From: an uncultured Marinobacter sp.
GTDB lineage: Bacteria > Pseudomonadota > Gammaproteobacteria > Pseudomonadales > Oleiphilaceae
Length of the DNA stretch: 64,000 nucleotides
NCBI RefSeq assembly: GCF_913055835.1
Contig: NZ_CAJXKQ010000017.1
Location: 1 to 64,000, forward strand
Direction of reading: 5' to 3'
The notes under the pieces were generated by a model. It made no database searches. It had not been told where the DNA came from and was given only the letters and a program-made list of their open reading frames with translations. Shown in pieces: positions 55,386-64,000 of this stretch (its first letter is position 1; each line of letters begins with the position of its first letter). The translations under genes and the position numbers were made by a program.

Positions 55386-56141
55386 ATGCTTGAAGTACAG
55401 AATCTGTCCATGCGCTTTGGCGGCCTGCTGGCGGTAGACGAAGTGTCTCTGGACGTTCAGGAACACGAGATTGTATCCATCATCGGCCCCAACGGGGCCG
55501 GCAAAACCACCGTATTCAACTGCATGAGCGGTTTCTACAAGCCCACGGGCGGCAAGATCCTGTTCGAAGGGAAAGAGGTTCAGGGCAAACCTGACTACAA
55601 GATTTCCCGACTGGGAATGGTGCGCACCTTCCAGCACGTGCGCCTGTTCAGCCAGATGACAGTGGTGGAAAACCTGCTGGTTGCGCAGCACCGGCATCTG
55701 AACACCAACTTGATTTCCGGGCTTCTGAAAACCCCGAACTATCGGGAACGGGAACAGAAATCCCTGGATCGCGCCGCCTATTGGCTGGACCGGGTAGGCC
55801 TGTTGGATCTGGCCAACCGGGAGGCTGGCAATCTGGCCTATGGTCAGCAACGGCGTCTGGAGATCGCACGCTGCATGGTGACCGAGCCCAAGCTGTTGAT
55901 GCTCGACGAGCCCGCGGCTGGCCTCAACCCGGCGGAAACCAAGGAACTCAATCAGCTGATCGTGAGCCTGAAAGAGGACTACAACGTTTCCGTGGTGCTG
56001 ATTGAGCACGACATGAGCCTGGTAATGGATATTTCCGACCGCATCAACGTCATCAACCAGGGGCGCCCCCTGGCCAGTGGCACGCCGGAGGAAATCCGCC
56101 AGAACGACGACGTGATCAAAGCCTATCTGGGCGAGGCCTGA
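55386..56141 (+). CDS. livG: branched-chain amino-acid ABC ATPase LivG
   Basis: A 251-residue ATPase. Walker A GPNGAGKTT, signature LAYGQQRRLEIARC, Walker B LLMLDEPAAGLNP and the switch His in IEHDM are all intact. The C-terminal VINQGRPLASGTPEEIRQN and the tail VIKAYLGE are typical of LivG. It works as a heterodimer with LivF on the LivHM core. Confidence 0.94.
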   Translation: MLEVQNLSMRFGGLLAVDEVSLDVQEHEIVSIIGPNGAGKTTVFNCMSGFYKPTGGKILFEGKEVQGKPDYKISRLGMVRTFQHVRLFSQMTVVENLLVAQHRHLNTNLISGLLKTPNYREREQKSLDRAAYWLDRVGLLDLANREAGNLAYGQQRRLEIARCMVTEPKLLMLDEPAAGLNPAETKELNQLIVSLKEDYNVSVVLIEHDMSLVMDISDRINVINQGRPLASGTPEEIRQNDDVIKAYLGEA

Positions 56142-56150
56142 GGTAAACAC

Positions 56151-56852
56151 ATGCTAGTACTAGAAGATGTCCATACCCATTATGGCAAGATCGAGGCCTT
56201 GCACGGGGTGTCAGTTGAAGTCAAAAAGGGCGAGATCGTCTCCCTAATCGGCGCAAATGGCGCTGGCAAGACTACCCTGCTGATGACCGTTTGCGGTAAT
56301 CCCCAGGCCAGTTCAGGTCGAATTTTCCTGGAGGGCCGTGAGATTACCCGCGAGCCCACTGCCCAGATCATGCGCTCCGGCATTGCCATCGTTCCCGAGG
56401 GACGGCGGATATTCTCCGGCCTGACGGTGGAAGAAAACCTCCACATGGGTGGTTTTTTCAACACCAAGGCAGAAATCCGAAAAAGTATCGATCACGTCTA
56501 TGAACTCTTCCCGCGCCTTCAGGAACGGGAACATCAGCGTGCCGGTACCATGTCTGGCGGTGAACAGCAGATGCTCGCTATCGGGCGGGCACTGATGAGT
56601 AAGCCCCGCATGATCATCCTGGACGAGCCCTCACTGGGACTGGCGCCACTGGTGATCAAGCAGATTTTCGAGATTATCGGCCAGCTTCGCGAGGAAGGCA
56701 TCACCGTCTTCCTGGTGGAGCAGAACGCTCACCAGGCGCTGAATCTCGCCGACCGGGGCTACGTACTGGAAACCGGCAAGATTCGCCTGCACGACACGGG
56801 CAAGAATCTGCTGGAAAACCCGGATGTCCAGAACGCCTACCTGGGCGGTTGA
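56151..56852 (+). CDS. livF: branched-chain amino-acid ABC ATPase LivF
   Basis: A 233-residue ATPase. Walker A GANGAGKTT, the LivF-type IVPEGRRIFSGLTVEENL, signature MSGGEQQMLAIGRAL and Walker B MIILDEPSLGLAP are intact. The switch position reads LVEQNAHQAL: LivF proteins regularly have Gln-Asn where LivG has His-Asp, so this is normal. The last gene of the liv operon, 26 bases before a strong terminator. Confidence 0.94.
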   Translation: MLVLEDVHTHYGKIEALHGVSVEVKKGEIVSLIGANGAGKTTLLMTVCGNPQASSGRIFLEGREITREPTAQIMRSGIAIVPEGRRIFSGLTVEENLHMGGFFNTKAEIRKSIDHVYELFPRLQEREHQRAGTMSGGEQQMLAIGRALMSKPRMIILDEPSLGLAPLVIKQIFEIIGQLREEGITVFLVEQNAHQALNLADRGYVLETGKIRLHDTGKNLLENPDVQNAYLGG

Positions 56853-56878
56853 TCTTCGGCTATTGCCTGGAGAAAACG

Positions 56879-56915
56879 AAAGTCGGGGCATGCCAGCGTG
56901 CCCCGACTTTTTTTT
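56879..56915 (+). terminator. intrinsic terminator of the liv operon
   Basis: A perfect 12-bp stem (AAAGTCGGGGCA with TGCCCCGACTTT), 8-base loop, then a run of T to 56915. The A-run on the left also makes it functional on the minus strand. Confidence 0.93.
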
Positions 56916-57094
56916 GGCCAAATCAAATACTCACCAATCTTTAAACTTGCGTTGGCAGGATATCAACTATACTCAGACCAACGGTCAACCTGTCTCCACA
57001 AGACCAGTCAGGGCCGTTTTCGCAATGCTGCTCCACGTCAAGGGCAGCATTGTGTATTGCGACGACAGCTTTAAACCACAGAAAGGAGTGGATA

Positions 57095-57559
57095 ATGAAA
57101 AAACTGATCGCAGGTGCAATTCTTCTTGGTGCCTCTTCTATGGCCTTTGCCCAACCGGGCTGTGGCGTTGGTGCCATGATCTGGAAAGGACAATCCGGCA
57201 TTGCCCCCCACGTATTGGCTGCAACCACCAACGGGACCTTTGGTAACCAGACCTTCGGTATGACCACAGGCACTCTTGGTTGCCAGACCAACCAGTCTGT
57301 TCAGTCCATGGCCATGTACATGGACAGCAACATCGATAAGGTTGCCCGGGACATGTCCCGCGGTTCCGGCGAGAACCTGGACACGCTGGCAGTACTTTTG
57401 GGTGTGGACGAAGCGGATCGCGATGCCTTCCGCAAAGTCCTGCAGGACAACTTTGCCACCATTTTCCCGAGCTCTGACACCACCTCTGGCGAAGCGGTCG
57501 ATGCCATCGTCGCGCTGCTGGAGCAAAACGAGTCGCTCAGCAAATACGTAGCAGCCTGA
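57095..57559 (+). CDS. DUF3015 family secreted protein
   Basis: A 154-residue protein with a clear signal peptide (KKLIAGAILLGASSMAFA) and mature start QPGCGVGAMIWKGQSGIAPHVLAATTN. The GCGVGAMIW...TFGMTTGTLGC pattern with paired cysteines is that of DUF3015. Function of the family is unknown. The ATG at 57095 has AAGGAG upstream; the frame could start at 57050 but that adds a non-signal leader. It is followed by the DUF4105 gene, with which it is commonly linked in marine gammaproteobacteria. Confidence 0.85.
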   Translation: MKKLIAGAILLGASSMAFAQPGCGVGAMIWKGQSGIAPHVLAATTNGTFGNQTFGMTTGTLGCQTNQSVQSMAMYMDSNIDKVARDMSRGSGENLDTLAVLLGVDEADRDAFRKVLQDNFATIFPSSDTTSGEAVDAIVALLEQNESLSKYVAA

Positions 57560-57647
57560 TCAAGGCCCACTGAAGGGACGCGCTCTTGCGCCAGGGACGG
57601 CGCATCGCTCCACTCTATACCGTTCAACCCCGGATGCAGCACATTCC

Positions 57648-59513
57648 ATGGGCAACATGCTTCGCATTGGGCCAGTCCTGATCTGGCTCGCAGTCAGCCT
57701 GCCAACCCAGGCCGATACCTCTCCAGATACATCCGAGCTCCATCTCGATCCTGCCTGGCTCACACTGATCCATTACCAGCCCGACACCTTCGGCGATGGC
57801 TATACCAGCCAGGCCGATGATCCGGCGTTTTTCCTGAGCGAAAATGGCAAGCAATCACCAAAGGCAGAGTTGGAAGCTACCCTGACAGCCATCCGGAAAC
57901 CCGGTAAAGGCGATGACCACGCCCGCTGCCAGTTTCCGGCAAGAACCACCTGGCTGCAGCAAGAGCTGAATCTGTCGCTGCCCGAAATCAGCTGCCCCGG
58001 ATACCAGGAATGGTCCGAGACGCTCAACACCGAAACCGTGACCCTGGTGTTCGCCGCCTCCTACCTGAACAGTCCCTCATCCATGTTCGGCCATACATTC
58101 TTGCGCCTCGACCCACCCCAGGATGACAACGAAACCAATCTGCTGCTGGCCAACACGATTTCCTACGCAGCGGATGCTGCCGCCCACGACAGTGAACTGT
58201 TGTTTGCCTATAAGGGCATTTTTGGCGGCTATCCCGGTATCACCACTGTCCAGCCCTACTACGAAAAAATACGGCTGTACTCGGACATCGAGCATCGGGA
58301 CCTGTGGGAGTACAAACTGAACCTCACCCAGGAAGAAGTGGACCTGATGATCGCTCACGCCTGGGAAATAAGAGACCGGAATTTCGATTATTACTTTTTC
58401 GACGAGAACTGTGCCTACCGCCTGCTGGCACTGATAGACATCGCGCGCCCCGGCACCGACCTTCTGGGCGAAGTGAGCACTCACGCAATCCCGTCGGACA
58501 CGGTACGCTGGGTAGTAGACAAGAATCTGGTGAGCGAAGTCCATTACCGGCCTTCTGCTGCCACTTCCGTGGCCTACAGCCTCTCTACCCTGCCCGACGA
58601 ACAACAGACCCTCGCGGCGGCGATCGCCAATGGTTATGTGGACGCCGATGCCGATGAGGTGAGTACACTGTCTGCAAAGCAGCGGGCTCACGTGCTGGAC
58701 GCAACCTACGATTATGTTCGCTACAAGAGCGAAGCCGACGGCTGGCCCCGTGAAATCGCGGCCCCGCTCTCCCATGACCTGTTGAGAGAGCGCAGCCAGA
58801 TCAACAACGTCTCCCCGCCGGAAGGTCCGCCCGAGCCGGTTGTCAGAGACGACCAGGGACACGATACCTTCCGCCTGAGCCTGGGGGCCGGGCAGCAGGC
58901 ACATCGGGAGTTTACCCAATTGACCCTGCGACCGGCCTACCACGACGTCCTGGACCCGCCGGCCGGCTACCGCACCGGTGCACAGCTCCAGTTCCTCCGC
59001 CTCGACGCGCGCTTGTATACAGACAACAACGAGCTTCAACTGGAACAGCTCACCGGTGTGGAAATCCGCTCGTTAAGCCCGCGAAACGCCTTTTTCTCGC
59101 CACTGTCGTGGCAGGGGGGGGTCGGGGGCCGCCGCACTGATACCGGCAACGACCGGGTCCTCACGCCCTACCTCGAAGGCGGTGCCGGCGGCAGCTGGAG
59201 CCTTGGGCATCAAACCCAGGCTTTTGCGATCGCCACCGCCGACCTGGAAATCGATGACGACCTGCGCCGGGGCTACGACGCCGCACCAGGCGCCGACATC
59301 GGCCTGCTGCACCAGAACAACCGGTTCAGTTTGCTGGCCGGCGCCAAAACCAAAGCCTGGATCGTCAGCAGCCAGCACCGCCAGGACCAGCTGTATGCCA
59401 AAGCCAACTGGCACATCGGCCGGGAATTCAGCCTGTTTGCCGAATTCACCCGGGAAGACCACTACGACAGGTACCAGAGCCTATGGCAAGCGGGACTCCA
59501 CGCCTACTTCTGA
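57648..59513 (+). CDS. DUF4105 family protein
   Basis: A 621-residue envelope protein with an N-terminal signal peptide (about 1-22, VLIWLAVSLPTQA). The DUF4105 domain shows LVFAASYLNSPSSMFGHTFLRLD and FDYYFFDENCAYRLLALIDIARP; the Ser, His and Cys residues in these suggest a papain-like (NlpC/P60-type) fold, by family knowledge. The C-terminal ~200 residues look beta-rich, with alternating strands and a final WQAGLHAYF typical of an outer-membrane barrel. It overlaps the next gene by 31 bases. An alternative ATG is three codons in. Confidence 0.82.
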   Translation: MGNMLRIGPVLIWLAVSLPTQADTSPDTSELHLDPAWLTLIHYQPDTFGDGYTSQADDPAFFLSENGKQSPKAELEATLTAIRKPGKGDDHARCQFPARTTWLQQELNLSLPEISCPGYQEWSETLNTETVTLVFAASYLNSPSSMFGHTFLRLDPPQDDNETNLLLANTISYAADAAAHDSELLFAYKGIFGGYPGITTVQPYYEKIRLYSDIEHRDLWEYKLNLTQEEVDLMIAHAWEIRDRNFDYYFFDENCAYRLLALIDIARPGTDLLGEVSTHAIPSDTVRWVVDKNLVSEVHYRPSAATSVAYSLSTLPDEQQTLAAAIANGYVDADADEVSTLSAKQRAHVLDATYDYVRYKSEADGWPREIAAPLSHDLLRERSQINNVSPPEGPPEPVVRDDQGHDTFRLSLGAGQQAHREFTQLTLRPAYHDVLDPPAGYRTGAQLQFLRLDARLYTDNNELQLEQLTGVEIRSLSPRNAFFSPLSWQGGVGGRRTDTGNDRVLTPYLEGGAGGSWSLGHQTQAFAIATADLEIDDDLRRGYDAAPGADIGLLHQNNRFSLLAGAKTKAWIVSSQHRQDQLYAKANWHIGREFSLFAEFTREDHYDRYQSLWQAGLHAYF

Positions 59514-60361
59514 GCTCCGGCACGGCACGGCTGGCCCAGCTACTGGGCACCGCCCTGTTGCTTTCCGGCTGCAGCAGCGTCTTCCTCTACCCGGACCGGG
59601 TCACCTACATCACCCCGGACCGGTTAAACCTTGAGTACGAAGACATCTACCTGGACACCGCCGACGGCGAAACCCTCCACGGCTGGTGGCTGCCTGCAGA
59701 AACGCCTGAGAACAACGCCAGGGGCACGGTCTACTTCCTCCACGGCAATGCCCAGAACATCAGCAGCCACATCCTGAACGTGGCGTGGCTGCCCGAGAGA
59801 GGCTACAACGTCTTCACCATCGACTACCGGGGCTACGGCCAATCCACCGGCGACCCCGATATCGAAGGCGCCCTGCACGACGTGGAAACCGGCCTGCGCT
59901 GGCTGATTACAAAGCCAGCAGTAAGCGAACAACCTCTATACATACTGGGCCAAAGCCTCGGAGGTGGGCTGGGAATCGCGCTGGCCAGTGAATGGACTCA
60001 GAGGGAAGAACAGCCCCGACTGGATGGTGTCATCCTGGACGGCACATTCTCAGGTTTCCGCAGGATCGCCCGGGAGAAGCTGGGCGAATTCTGGCTTACC
60101 TGGCCACTCCAGATTCCTCTGAGCTGGACCATTCCTGACGACTATGAGGGGGTGGATCATATTCCCAGGATCAGTCCGGTTCCGGTTATGGTAATACACA
60201 GCGTGCGGGATGGGATTATTCCGTTTCATCATGGGGAGGCGCTTTTTGAGGCCGCCAAAGAGCCCAAAGAATTCTTGCAGACGGATACGCCTCATGGGGC
60301 GACGTTTGTTATTCCGGGGTATCGGAGGGAAGTGATTCGGTTTATGGAAGGTGGAGAATAG
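59483..60361 (+). CDS. lipoprotein alpha/beta hydrolase
   Basis: A 292-residue alpha/beta hydrolase with a lipoprotein signal (LLGTALLLSGC, Cys30). Catalytic Ser158 lies in LGQSLGGG, oxyanion segment FLHGNAQN at 86-93, acid in HSVRDGIIPF and base in DTPHGAT. It resembles the YfhR/BEM46 type. The membrane anchor places it in the envelope. The gene starts inside the end of the DUF4105 gene, so they are co-translated. Confidence 0.85.
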   Translation: MASGTPRLLLSSGTARLAQLLGTALLLSGCSSVFLYPDRVTYITPDRLNLEYEDIYLDTADGETLHGWWLPAETPENNARGTVYFLHGNAQNISSHILNVAWLPERGYNVFTIDYRGYGQSTGDPDIEGALHDVETGLRWLITKPAVSEQPLYILGQSLGGGLGIALASEWTQREEQPRLDGVILDGTFSGFRRIAREKLGEFWLTWPLQIPLSWTIPDDYEGVDHIPRISPVPVMVIHSVRDGIIPFHHGEALFEAAKEPKEFLQTDTPHGATFVIPGYRREVIRFMEGGE

Positions 60362-60373
60362 AATCCTGGCTTT

Positions 60374-60405
60374 GTCGGATTACGCCTTTGGCTAATCCGA
60401 CCTAC
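60374..60405. repeat. GTCGGATTACG palindrome, left of element C
   Basis: GTCGGATTA pairs with TAATCCGAC around CGCCTTTGGC, and is followed by CTAC. It is identical over the unit to 60676-60707 and in the same orientation. Confidence 0.85.
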
Positions 60406-60427
60406 GGCGGTTATCTGCGAGGCACGG

Positions 60428-60617
60428 GCGGCTGTTGGGAGAGGCTTTTCAAAACTGTAGAGGGCCATGGATGGCCCGAAACAAGCGCACATGGGTGAGA
60501 CAAGCGATTTAGAAGCAAAGCTTCGCGCGCAGGCGAACGACAGCAATCTGTGATTGCTGGCTGGACCCGCTTGCGGGTGCTTGTAGCGTGTTTTGAAAAG
60601 CCTGTCCCAACAGCCGC
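60428..60617 (+). repeat. GGA-hairpin repeat element, copy C (expanded)
   Basis: Inverted arms of 28 bases with one mismatch (60428-60455, 60590-60617) enclose a 134-base core. It begins with hairpin GGGCCA-TGGA-TGGCCC (60462-60477) and the conserved GAAACAAGCGCACATGG, but where copies A and B close the second hairpin it carries about 80 extra bases with hairpins CAGCAATC-TGT-GATTGCTG (60541-60559) and ACCCGC-TT-GCGGGT (60565-60578). It ends with the shared GCTTGTAGCGT. Confidence 0.83.
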
Positions 60618-60635
60618 TTCCACGCAAGCCAAAAC

Positions 60636-60671
60636 AAAAAACCCGCCAATCCAGAGGACAGGCGGGTTTTT
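60636..60671. terminator. bidirectional intrinsic terminator, hydrolase and pnp
   Basis: ACCCGCC (60641-60647) pairs with GGCGGGT (60661-60667), flanked by A-run on the left and T-run on the right. It can end transcripts from both the hydrolase gene and the convergent pnp gene. Confidence 0.85.
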
Positions 60672-60675
60672 CTTT

Positions 60676-60707
60676 GTCGGATTACGCCTTTGGCTAATCC
60701 GACCTAC
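60676..60707. repeat. GTCGGATTACG palindrome, right of element C
   Basis: Second identical copy, between the terminator and the pnp stop. With 60374-60405 it brackets element C as 32-base direct repeats 270 bases apart at the right ends. Confidence 0.85.
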
Positions 60708-60725
60708 CGTTCAGGGAAATCCCCC

Positions 60726-62846
60726 TCAGGCAGAGAAATCGGTCGGCTGGTCGCCTTCCTTGATTTCCTTCATGGACAGCTTCACGCGGCCACGGTTGTC
60801 CACATCCAGTACCTTCACCAGAACTTCCTGACCTTCGCTCAGCTCGTCAGTCACGTTCTCGATGCGGCGATCGGAGATCTGGGAGATGTGCACCAGACCA
60901 TCTTTGCCAGGCAGGATGTTTACAAAGGCACCGAAGTCCACAATGCGCTCAACGCGGCCCTTATAGATAGCACCTACTTCGATCTCGGCCGTGATCTCCT
61001 TGACCCGGTTCACTGCCGCCTGGGCAGCTTCCTGGTTGTCGGCGTAGATCTTCACGTTACCGTCGTCGTCCAGATCGATGGAAGCGCCGGTTTCGTCGCA
61101 GATCGCGCGGATGGTAGAACCGCCCTTACCGATAACGTCGCGGATCTTCTCCGGGTTGATCTTGATGGTAGTGATGCTCGGAGCACGGGCAGACAGCTCG
61201 GCACGTGGGGTAGCGATAACCTTGTTCATCTCGCCCAGGATATGCAGACGCGCAGCGTGAGCCTGCTCAAGCGCGATTTCCATGATCTCGTCGGTGATGC
61301 CGTTGATCTTGATGTCCATCTGCAGGGCGGTCACGCCCTCCTGGGTACCGGCAACCTTGAAGTCCATGTCGCCCAGGTGGTCTTCGTCACCCAGGATGTC
61401 GGTCAGAACCGCGAACTTGTCGCCTTCCTTGACCAGACCCATGGCAATACCGGCAACCGGGGCCTTGATGGGCACGCCCGCGTCCATCAGTGCCAGACTG
61501 GAACCGCAGACCGAAGCCATGGAGCTGGAACCGTTGGATTCAGTGATTTCGGAAACCGCACGGATGGCGTACGGGAACTCTTCCAGGGTCGGCATAACGG
61601 CCAGAACACCGCGCTTGGCCAGGCGACCGTGACCCACTTCGCGACGGCCCGGTGAACCAACACGACCCGCTTCACCTACGGAGTACGGAGGGAAGTTATA
61701 GTGGAACAGGAACGGATCTTTGCGCTCGCCTTCCAGGGCATCGATGATCTGCACATCACGGGACGTACCCAGCGTGGTGGTCACGATGGCCTGGGTCTCG
61801 CCACGGGTAAACAGGGCAGAGCCGTGAACGCTGGGCAGAACACCCACTTCGATCTCGATCGGACGGACAGTCTTGTTGTCACGACCGTCGATCCGCGGCT
61901 TGCCATCGATAACCTGCTGACGAACCACACTCTTCTCGATCTTGCCGAAGTACTTTTTGACTTCGTCTTCGGAGGGCTGGCCTTCCTCTTCGCCGGCCAG
62001 TTTTTCAACGGCCGCGGCTTTCACCTCGCCCAGGCGCTCGTAACGGGCCATCTTGTCACGGATGCCGTAGGCTTCCTCGATAGCACCGGCGAAGTCGGCC
62101 TTGATGGCATTGAGCAGCTCGGTGTTCTCGGGAGCGGGCTGCCAGTCCCAACGGGGCTTGCCGATTTCAGCGGCGAATTCCTTGATAGCGGCAACCGCTG
62201 TCTGCATTTCCTGGTGGCCGTAGAGAACACCACCCAGCATCTGGTCTTCGGTCAGACCCTTGGCTTCGGACTCAACCATCAGAACCGCGTCTTCCGTACC
62301 GGCTACAACCATGTCCAGCAGGGAGGTTTCCAGCTCTTCAAAGGTCGGGTTCAGGAAGTAACCACGCTCGTTGGTGTAACCCACACGGGACGCACCGATG
62401 GGGCCATCGAACGGAATACCAGAGATGGACAGGGCCGCAGAGGCAGCCAGCATCGCAGCGATGTCCGGATCCTGGTTCTTGCTGGAGGACATAACCGTGG
62501 TGATGACCTGCACTTCGTTCATGAAGCCGTTCGGGAACAGCGGACGAATCGGTCGGTCGATCAGGCGGGAAGTCAGGGTTTCCTTCTCGGAAGGACGACC
62601 TTCACGCTTGAAGAAGCCACCGGGGATTTTGCCCACGGCATAGGTCTTCTCGAAGTAGTTCACGGTCAGCGGGAAGAACGGCTGGCCAGGCTTGGCTTCC
62701 TTGGCGCCAACAACGGTACCGAGAACGGAAATGTCATCGACGGTTACCAGTACGGAACCGGTTGCCTGGCGGGCAATACGGCCGGTTTCCAGAGTGACGG
62801 TCTTGCCGCCAAGCTCGAATGATTTCTTGAAAGGTTTCAGATCCAC
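60726..62846 (-). CDS. pnp: polyribonucleotide nucleotidyltransferase (PNPase)
   Basis: A 706-residue phosphorolytic 3'-5' exoribonuclease of the degradosome. Two RNase PH-like cores are visible ([20 protein letters not shown] at the start; [16 protein letters not shown] in the second), then a KH domain ([20 protein letters not shown]) and an S1 domain ([30 protein letters not shown]). The frame extends to 62996, but the GTG at 62846 ([13 protein letters not shown]) has AGGAG six bases upstream and matches the family N-terminus. It follows rpsO after a structured leader, as in E. coli. Confidence 0.96.
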   Translation of the reverse strand: MDLKPFKKSFELGGKTVTLETGRIARQATGSVLVTVDDISVLGTVVGAKEAKPGQPFFPLTVNYFEKTYAVGKIPGGFFKREGRPSEKETLTSRLIDRPIRPLFPNGFMNEVQVITTVMSSSKNQDPDIAAMLAASAALSISGIPFDGPIGASRVGYTNERGYFLNPTFEELETSLLDMVVAGTEDAVLMVESEAKGLTEDQMLGGVLYGHQEMQTAVAAIKEFAAEIGKPRWDWQPAPENTELLNAIKADFAGAIEEAYGIRDKMARYERLGEVKAAAVEKLAGEEEGQPSEDEVKKYFGKIEKSVVRQQVIDGKPRIDGRDNKTVRPIEIEVGVLPSVHGSALFTRGETQAIVTTTLGTSRDVQIIDALEGERKDPFLFHYNFPPYSVGEAGRVGSPGRREVGHGRLAKRGVLAVMPTLEEFPYAIRAVSEITESNGSSSMASVCGSSLALMDAGVPIKAPVAGIAMGLVKEGDKFAVLTDILGDEDHLGDMDFKVAGTQEGVTALQMDIKINGITDEIMEIALEQAHAARLHILGEMNKVIATPRAELSARAPSITTIKINPEKIRDVIGKGGSTIRAICDETGASIDLDDDGNVKIYADNQEAAQAAVNRVKEITAEIEVGAIYKGRVERIVDFGAFVNILPGKDGLVHISQISDRRIENVTDELSEGQEVLVKVLDVDNRGRVKLSMKEIKEGDQPTDFSA

Positions 62847-62960
62847 AAAAAACTCCTGGTCTATCTGTTCCAGATTGATTCGTCCCGAACGCCCCTGCGC
62901 ACGGAACCATAGTTCTGCAGATGATGCTGTGGTCTGAAGAGCAACCCGTCTGAAAGCTAA

Positions 62961-63035
62961 CAGGCTGTTGCAAAACCCCGGTCTGAAGGGCGGCAAATGC
63001 GGGAGGCCGCCGGGCCCGGGCTTTTCAACAACCTG
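62961..63035 (-). promoter_or_regulatory. long imperfect hairpin in the pnp leader
   Basis: Outer arms 62961-62981 and 63015-63035 pair with three or four mismatches; an inner stem pairs GGCGGC with GCCGCC. It is 115-190 bases before the pnp start. E. coli pnp has a comparable leader stem cut by RNase III, which then allows PNPase to repress itself. A similar role is likely here. Confidence 0.6.
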
Positions 63036-63104
63036 CTATCAATTTCGGCTTTCCATTACGACAGGGAATCCTTCGATAACACAGACAATCCAACTGCAGT
63101 GGGA

Positions 63105-63145
63105 GAAAAACACAACCAGCAGGCCCGGTGAAGGGCCTGCTGGTT
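63105..63145 (-). terminator. intrinsic terminator of rpsO
   Basis: A perfect 13-bp stem (63114-63126 with 63133-63145, AACCAGCAGGCCC/GGGCCTGCTGGTT) with 6-base loop. In the minus-strand RNA GUGUUUUU follows. It lies about 50 bases past the rpsO stop. Confidence 0.88.
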
Positions 63146-63196
63146 GACGGCTGCCACCGGAAAACCGGGGCAACCCTCAGGTCGTAAAGACCCGGA

Positions 63197-63466
63197 TCAG
63201 CGACGCAGACCCAGACGCTGGATGAGCTCCAGGTAACGGTCGGCGTTCTTGCGCTTGAGGTAGTCCAGCAGCTTACGACGCTGGTTAACCATCCGGATCA
63301 GGCCGCGGCGGGAATGGTGATCCTGCTTGTTGGCCTTGAAGTGATCCTGCAGCTTGTTGATGTTGGCGCTCAGCAGTGCCACCTGAACTTCAGGGGAACC
63401 GGTATCGCCATCACCTTGCTGAAAATCCTTAACGATCTGTGCTTTCTCGTTGGCAGAAAGTGCCAT
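63197..63466 (-). CDS. rpsO: 30S ribosomal protein S15
   Basis: An 89-residue primary rRNA-binding protein of the small subunit. The sequence reads typical S15: [35 protein letters not shown], then [20 protein letters not shown]. Full length matches E. coli S15. GAGGTGAG precedes the ATG. Order truB-rpsO-pnp is the conserved gammaproteobacterial arrangement. Confidence 0.98.
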   Translation of the reverse strand: MALSANEKAQIVKDFQQGDGDTGSPEVQVALLSANINKLQDHFKANKQDHHSRRGLIRMVNQRRKLLDYLKRKNADRYLELIQRLGLRR

Positions 63467-63544
63467 AACTCACCTCATTGTTTGCGATGCTTTCGAATAC
63501 GGCCGAACCGCGCATCTCTACAGCCCGGCTAAACAGCGGCGCGC

Positions 63545-64000
63545 CTAGCGCTTTCCGCTGCTCTTCACCAGTCGGCGGGGGACCAGATTGGTCTGCTCGC
63601 CTTCCGGGAATGCTTCTGCGAGTCCCACAAAGCTTTCGTTAGCGCTCTCACTTGCATAGAGGCGCACGAAGCCTTCATAGGCTCGACCCGTTATTCTAAC
63701 CGGTTGTCCGTTCAAGATCGATACCAGCGCCTGCCCCGCCAGACGGTGCTCGGGGAACATCGACAGAGCGGCATCCGGTGCCACGAGGAGACCATCGAGG
63801 CTCTCACCCCGTTCGCGCATCGCCTCGAGATCACTTACTGCATGGGCATTGGCGAGGGTAAACCCTGACGCCATGGTGCGGCGCAATGCAGTCACATGGG
63901 CGCCGCAGCCCAGGGCTTCGCCAATATCCTCAACCAGTGAGCGAATGTACGTACCCTTGGTGCAGCTGACCGCAATATCCAGCTCATTCTCGCGGATGTC
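63545..64000 (-). CDS. truB: tRNA pseudouridine(55) synthase TruB, C-terminal part
   Basis: The last 151 codons of TruB, which makes pseudouridine at U55 in tRNA. The frame is open to the window edge: the leftmost visible codons translate as [21 protein letters not shown], of which [20 protein letters not shown] is a TruB hallmark. The GTG at 63895 is internal, so the true start lies beyond the window. The C-terminus has the small PUA-like domain ([19 protein letters not shown]). It is 78 bases before rpsO. Confidence 0.95.
   Translation of the reverse strand, partial: DIRENELDIAVSCTKGTYIRSLVEDIGEALGCGAHVTALRRTMASGFTLANAHAVSDLEAMRERGESLDGLLVAPDAALSMFPEHRLAGQALVSILNGQPVRITGRAYEGFVRLYASESANESFVGLAEAFPEGEQTNLVPRRLVKSSGKR

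Noticed and set aside
54684-56150. 488-codon open frame on the minus strand opposite livM/livG
   Set aside because: Overlaps two clearly coding genes; His/Gln-rich composition is that of an antisense frame.
61701-62822. 373-codon open frame on the plus strand opposite pnp
   Set aside because: Antisense to PNPase; no independent support.

Overview
The window looks like a chromosomal segment of a marine gammaproteobacterium. Marinobacter or a close relative is the best guess, inferred from gene content, gene order and the ubiquitous GTCGGATTACG-type intergenic repeats; no 16S rRNA gene is present to settle it. Coding density is high, with moderately GC-rich, evenly used codons. I saw no tRNA, rRNA, CRISPR array, prophage or intact transposase. 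Both ends cut genes: a CaCA-family cation exchanger on the left and truB on the right.

Layout. 1-2.1 kb: exchanger, LysE-type exporter, DUF4124 protein. 2.1-10.9 kb: a glycolate (2-hydroxy acid) module on the minus strand, dctP-dctQ-dctM-glcG-glcD-glcE-glcF, divergent from a GntR/FCD regulator; two TGGTCnGACCA palindromes lie between them. 11-15.4 kb: arginine/ornithine ABC importer (aotP-J-Q-M) followed by astE. 15.4-20.3 kb: RND efflux pair with a divergent TetR regulator. 20.3-26.5 kb: the rest of the arginine succinyltransferase pathway, astC-aruF-aruG-astD-astB, in the Pseudomonas order with two transferase subunits. 26.6-29.4 kb: DEDDh exonuclease/GIY-YIG fusion and a major porin. 29.7-34.1 kb: aceE-aceF. 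34.7-36.1 kb: a divergent KamA-family radical SAM enzyme. 36.2-45.9 kb: an accessory-looking surface region with two giant GCGGG lipoproteins, a LuxR-type regulator, an alpha/beta hydrolase and a predicted outer-membrane barrel. 46.1-51.8 kb: HNH protein, CnoX/YbbN, a second-type Lon protease, MarR regulator, TPR membrane protein. 51.9-56.9 kb: branched-chain amino-acid importer livK-H-M-G-F. 57.1-60.4 kb: DUF3015, DUF4105 and a lipoprotein hydrolase. 60.7-64 kb: truB-rpsO-pnp.

How it fits together. Much of the window handles organic and amino acids: glycolate uptake and oxidation, arginine import and degradation to glutamate and succinate, branched-chain amino-acid import and pyruvate dehydrogenase. 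FadR/GlcC/PdhR-type operators occur in front of both the glycolate genes and the KamA-like gene.

The most interesting non-coding signal is a family of three elements (14183-14286, 29570-29675, 60428-60617). Each has a conserved core with one or two hairpins exposing a GGA in the loop. One of these matches the CsrA/RsmA binding consensus at its ten core positions. Each core is enclosed by 25-28 bp inverted arms that pair within a copy but differ in sequence between copies. Other non-coding signals are REP-like palindromes, one of which supplies the stop codon of astE, a strong intrinsic terminator inside the signal-peptide codons of an outer-membrane protein gene, and hairpins placed just after each substrate-binding-protein gene.
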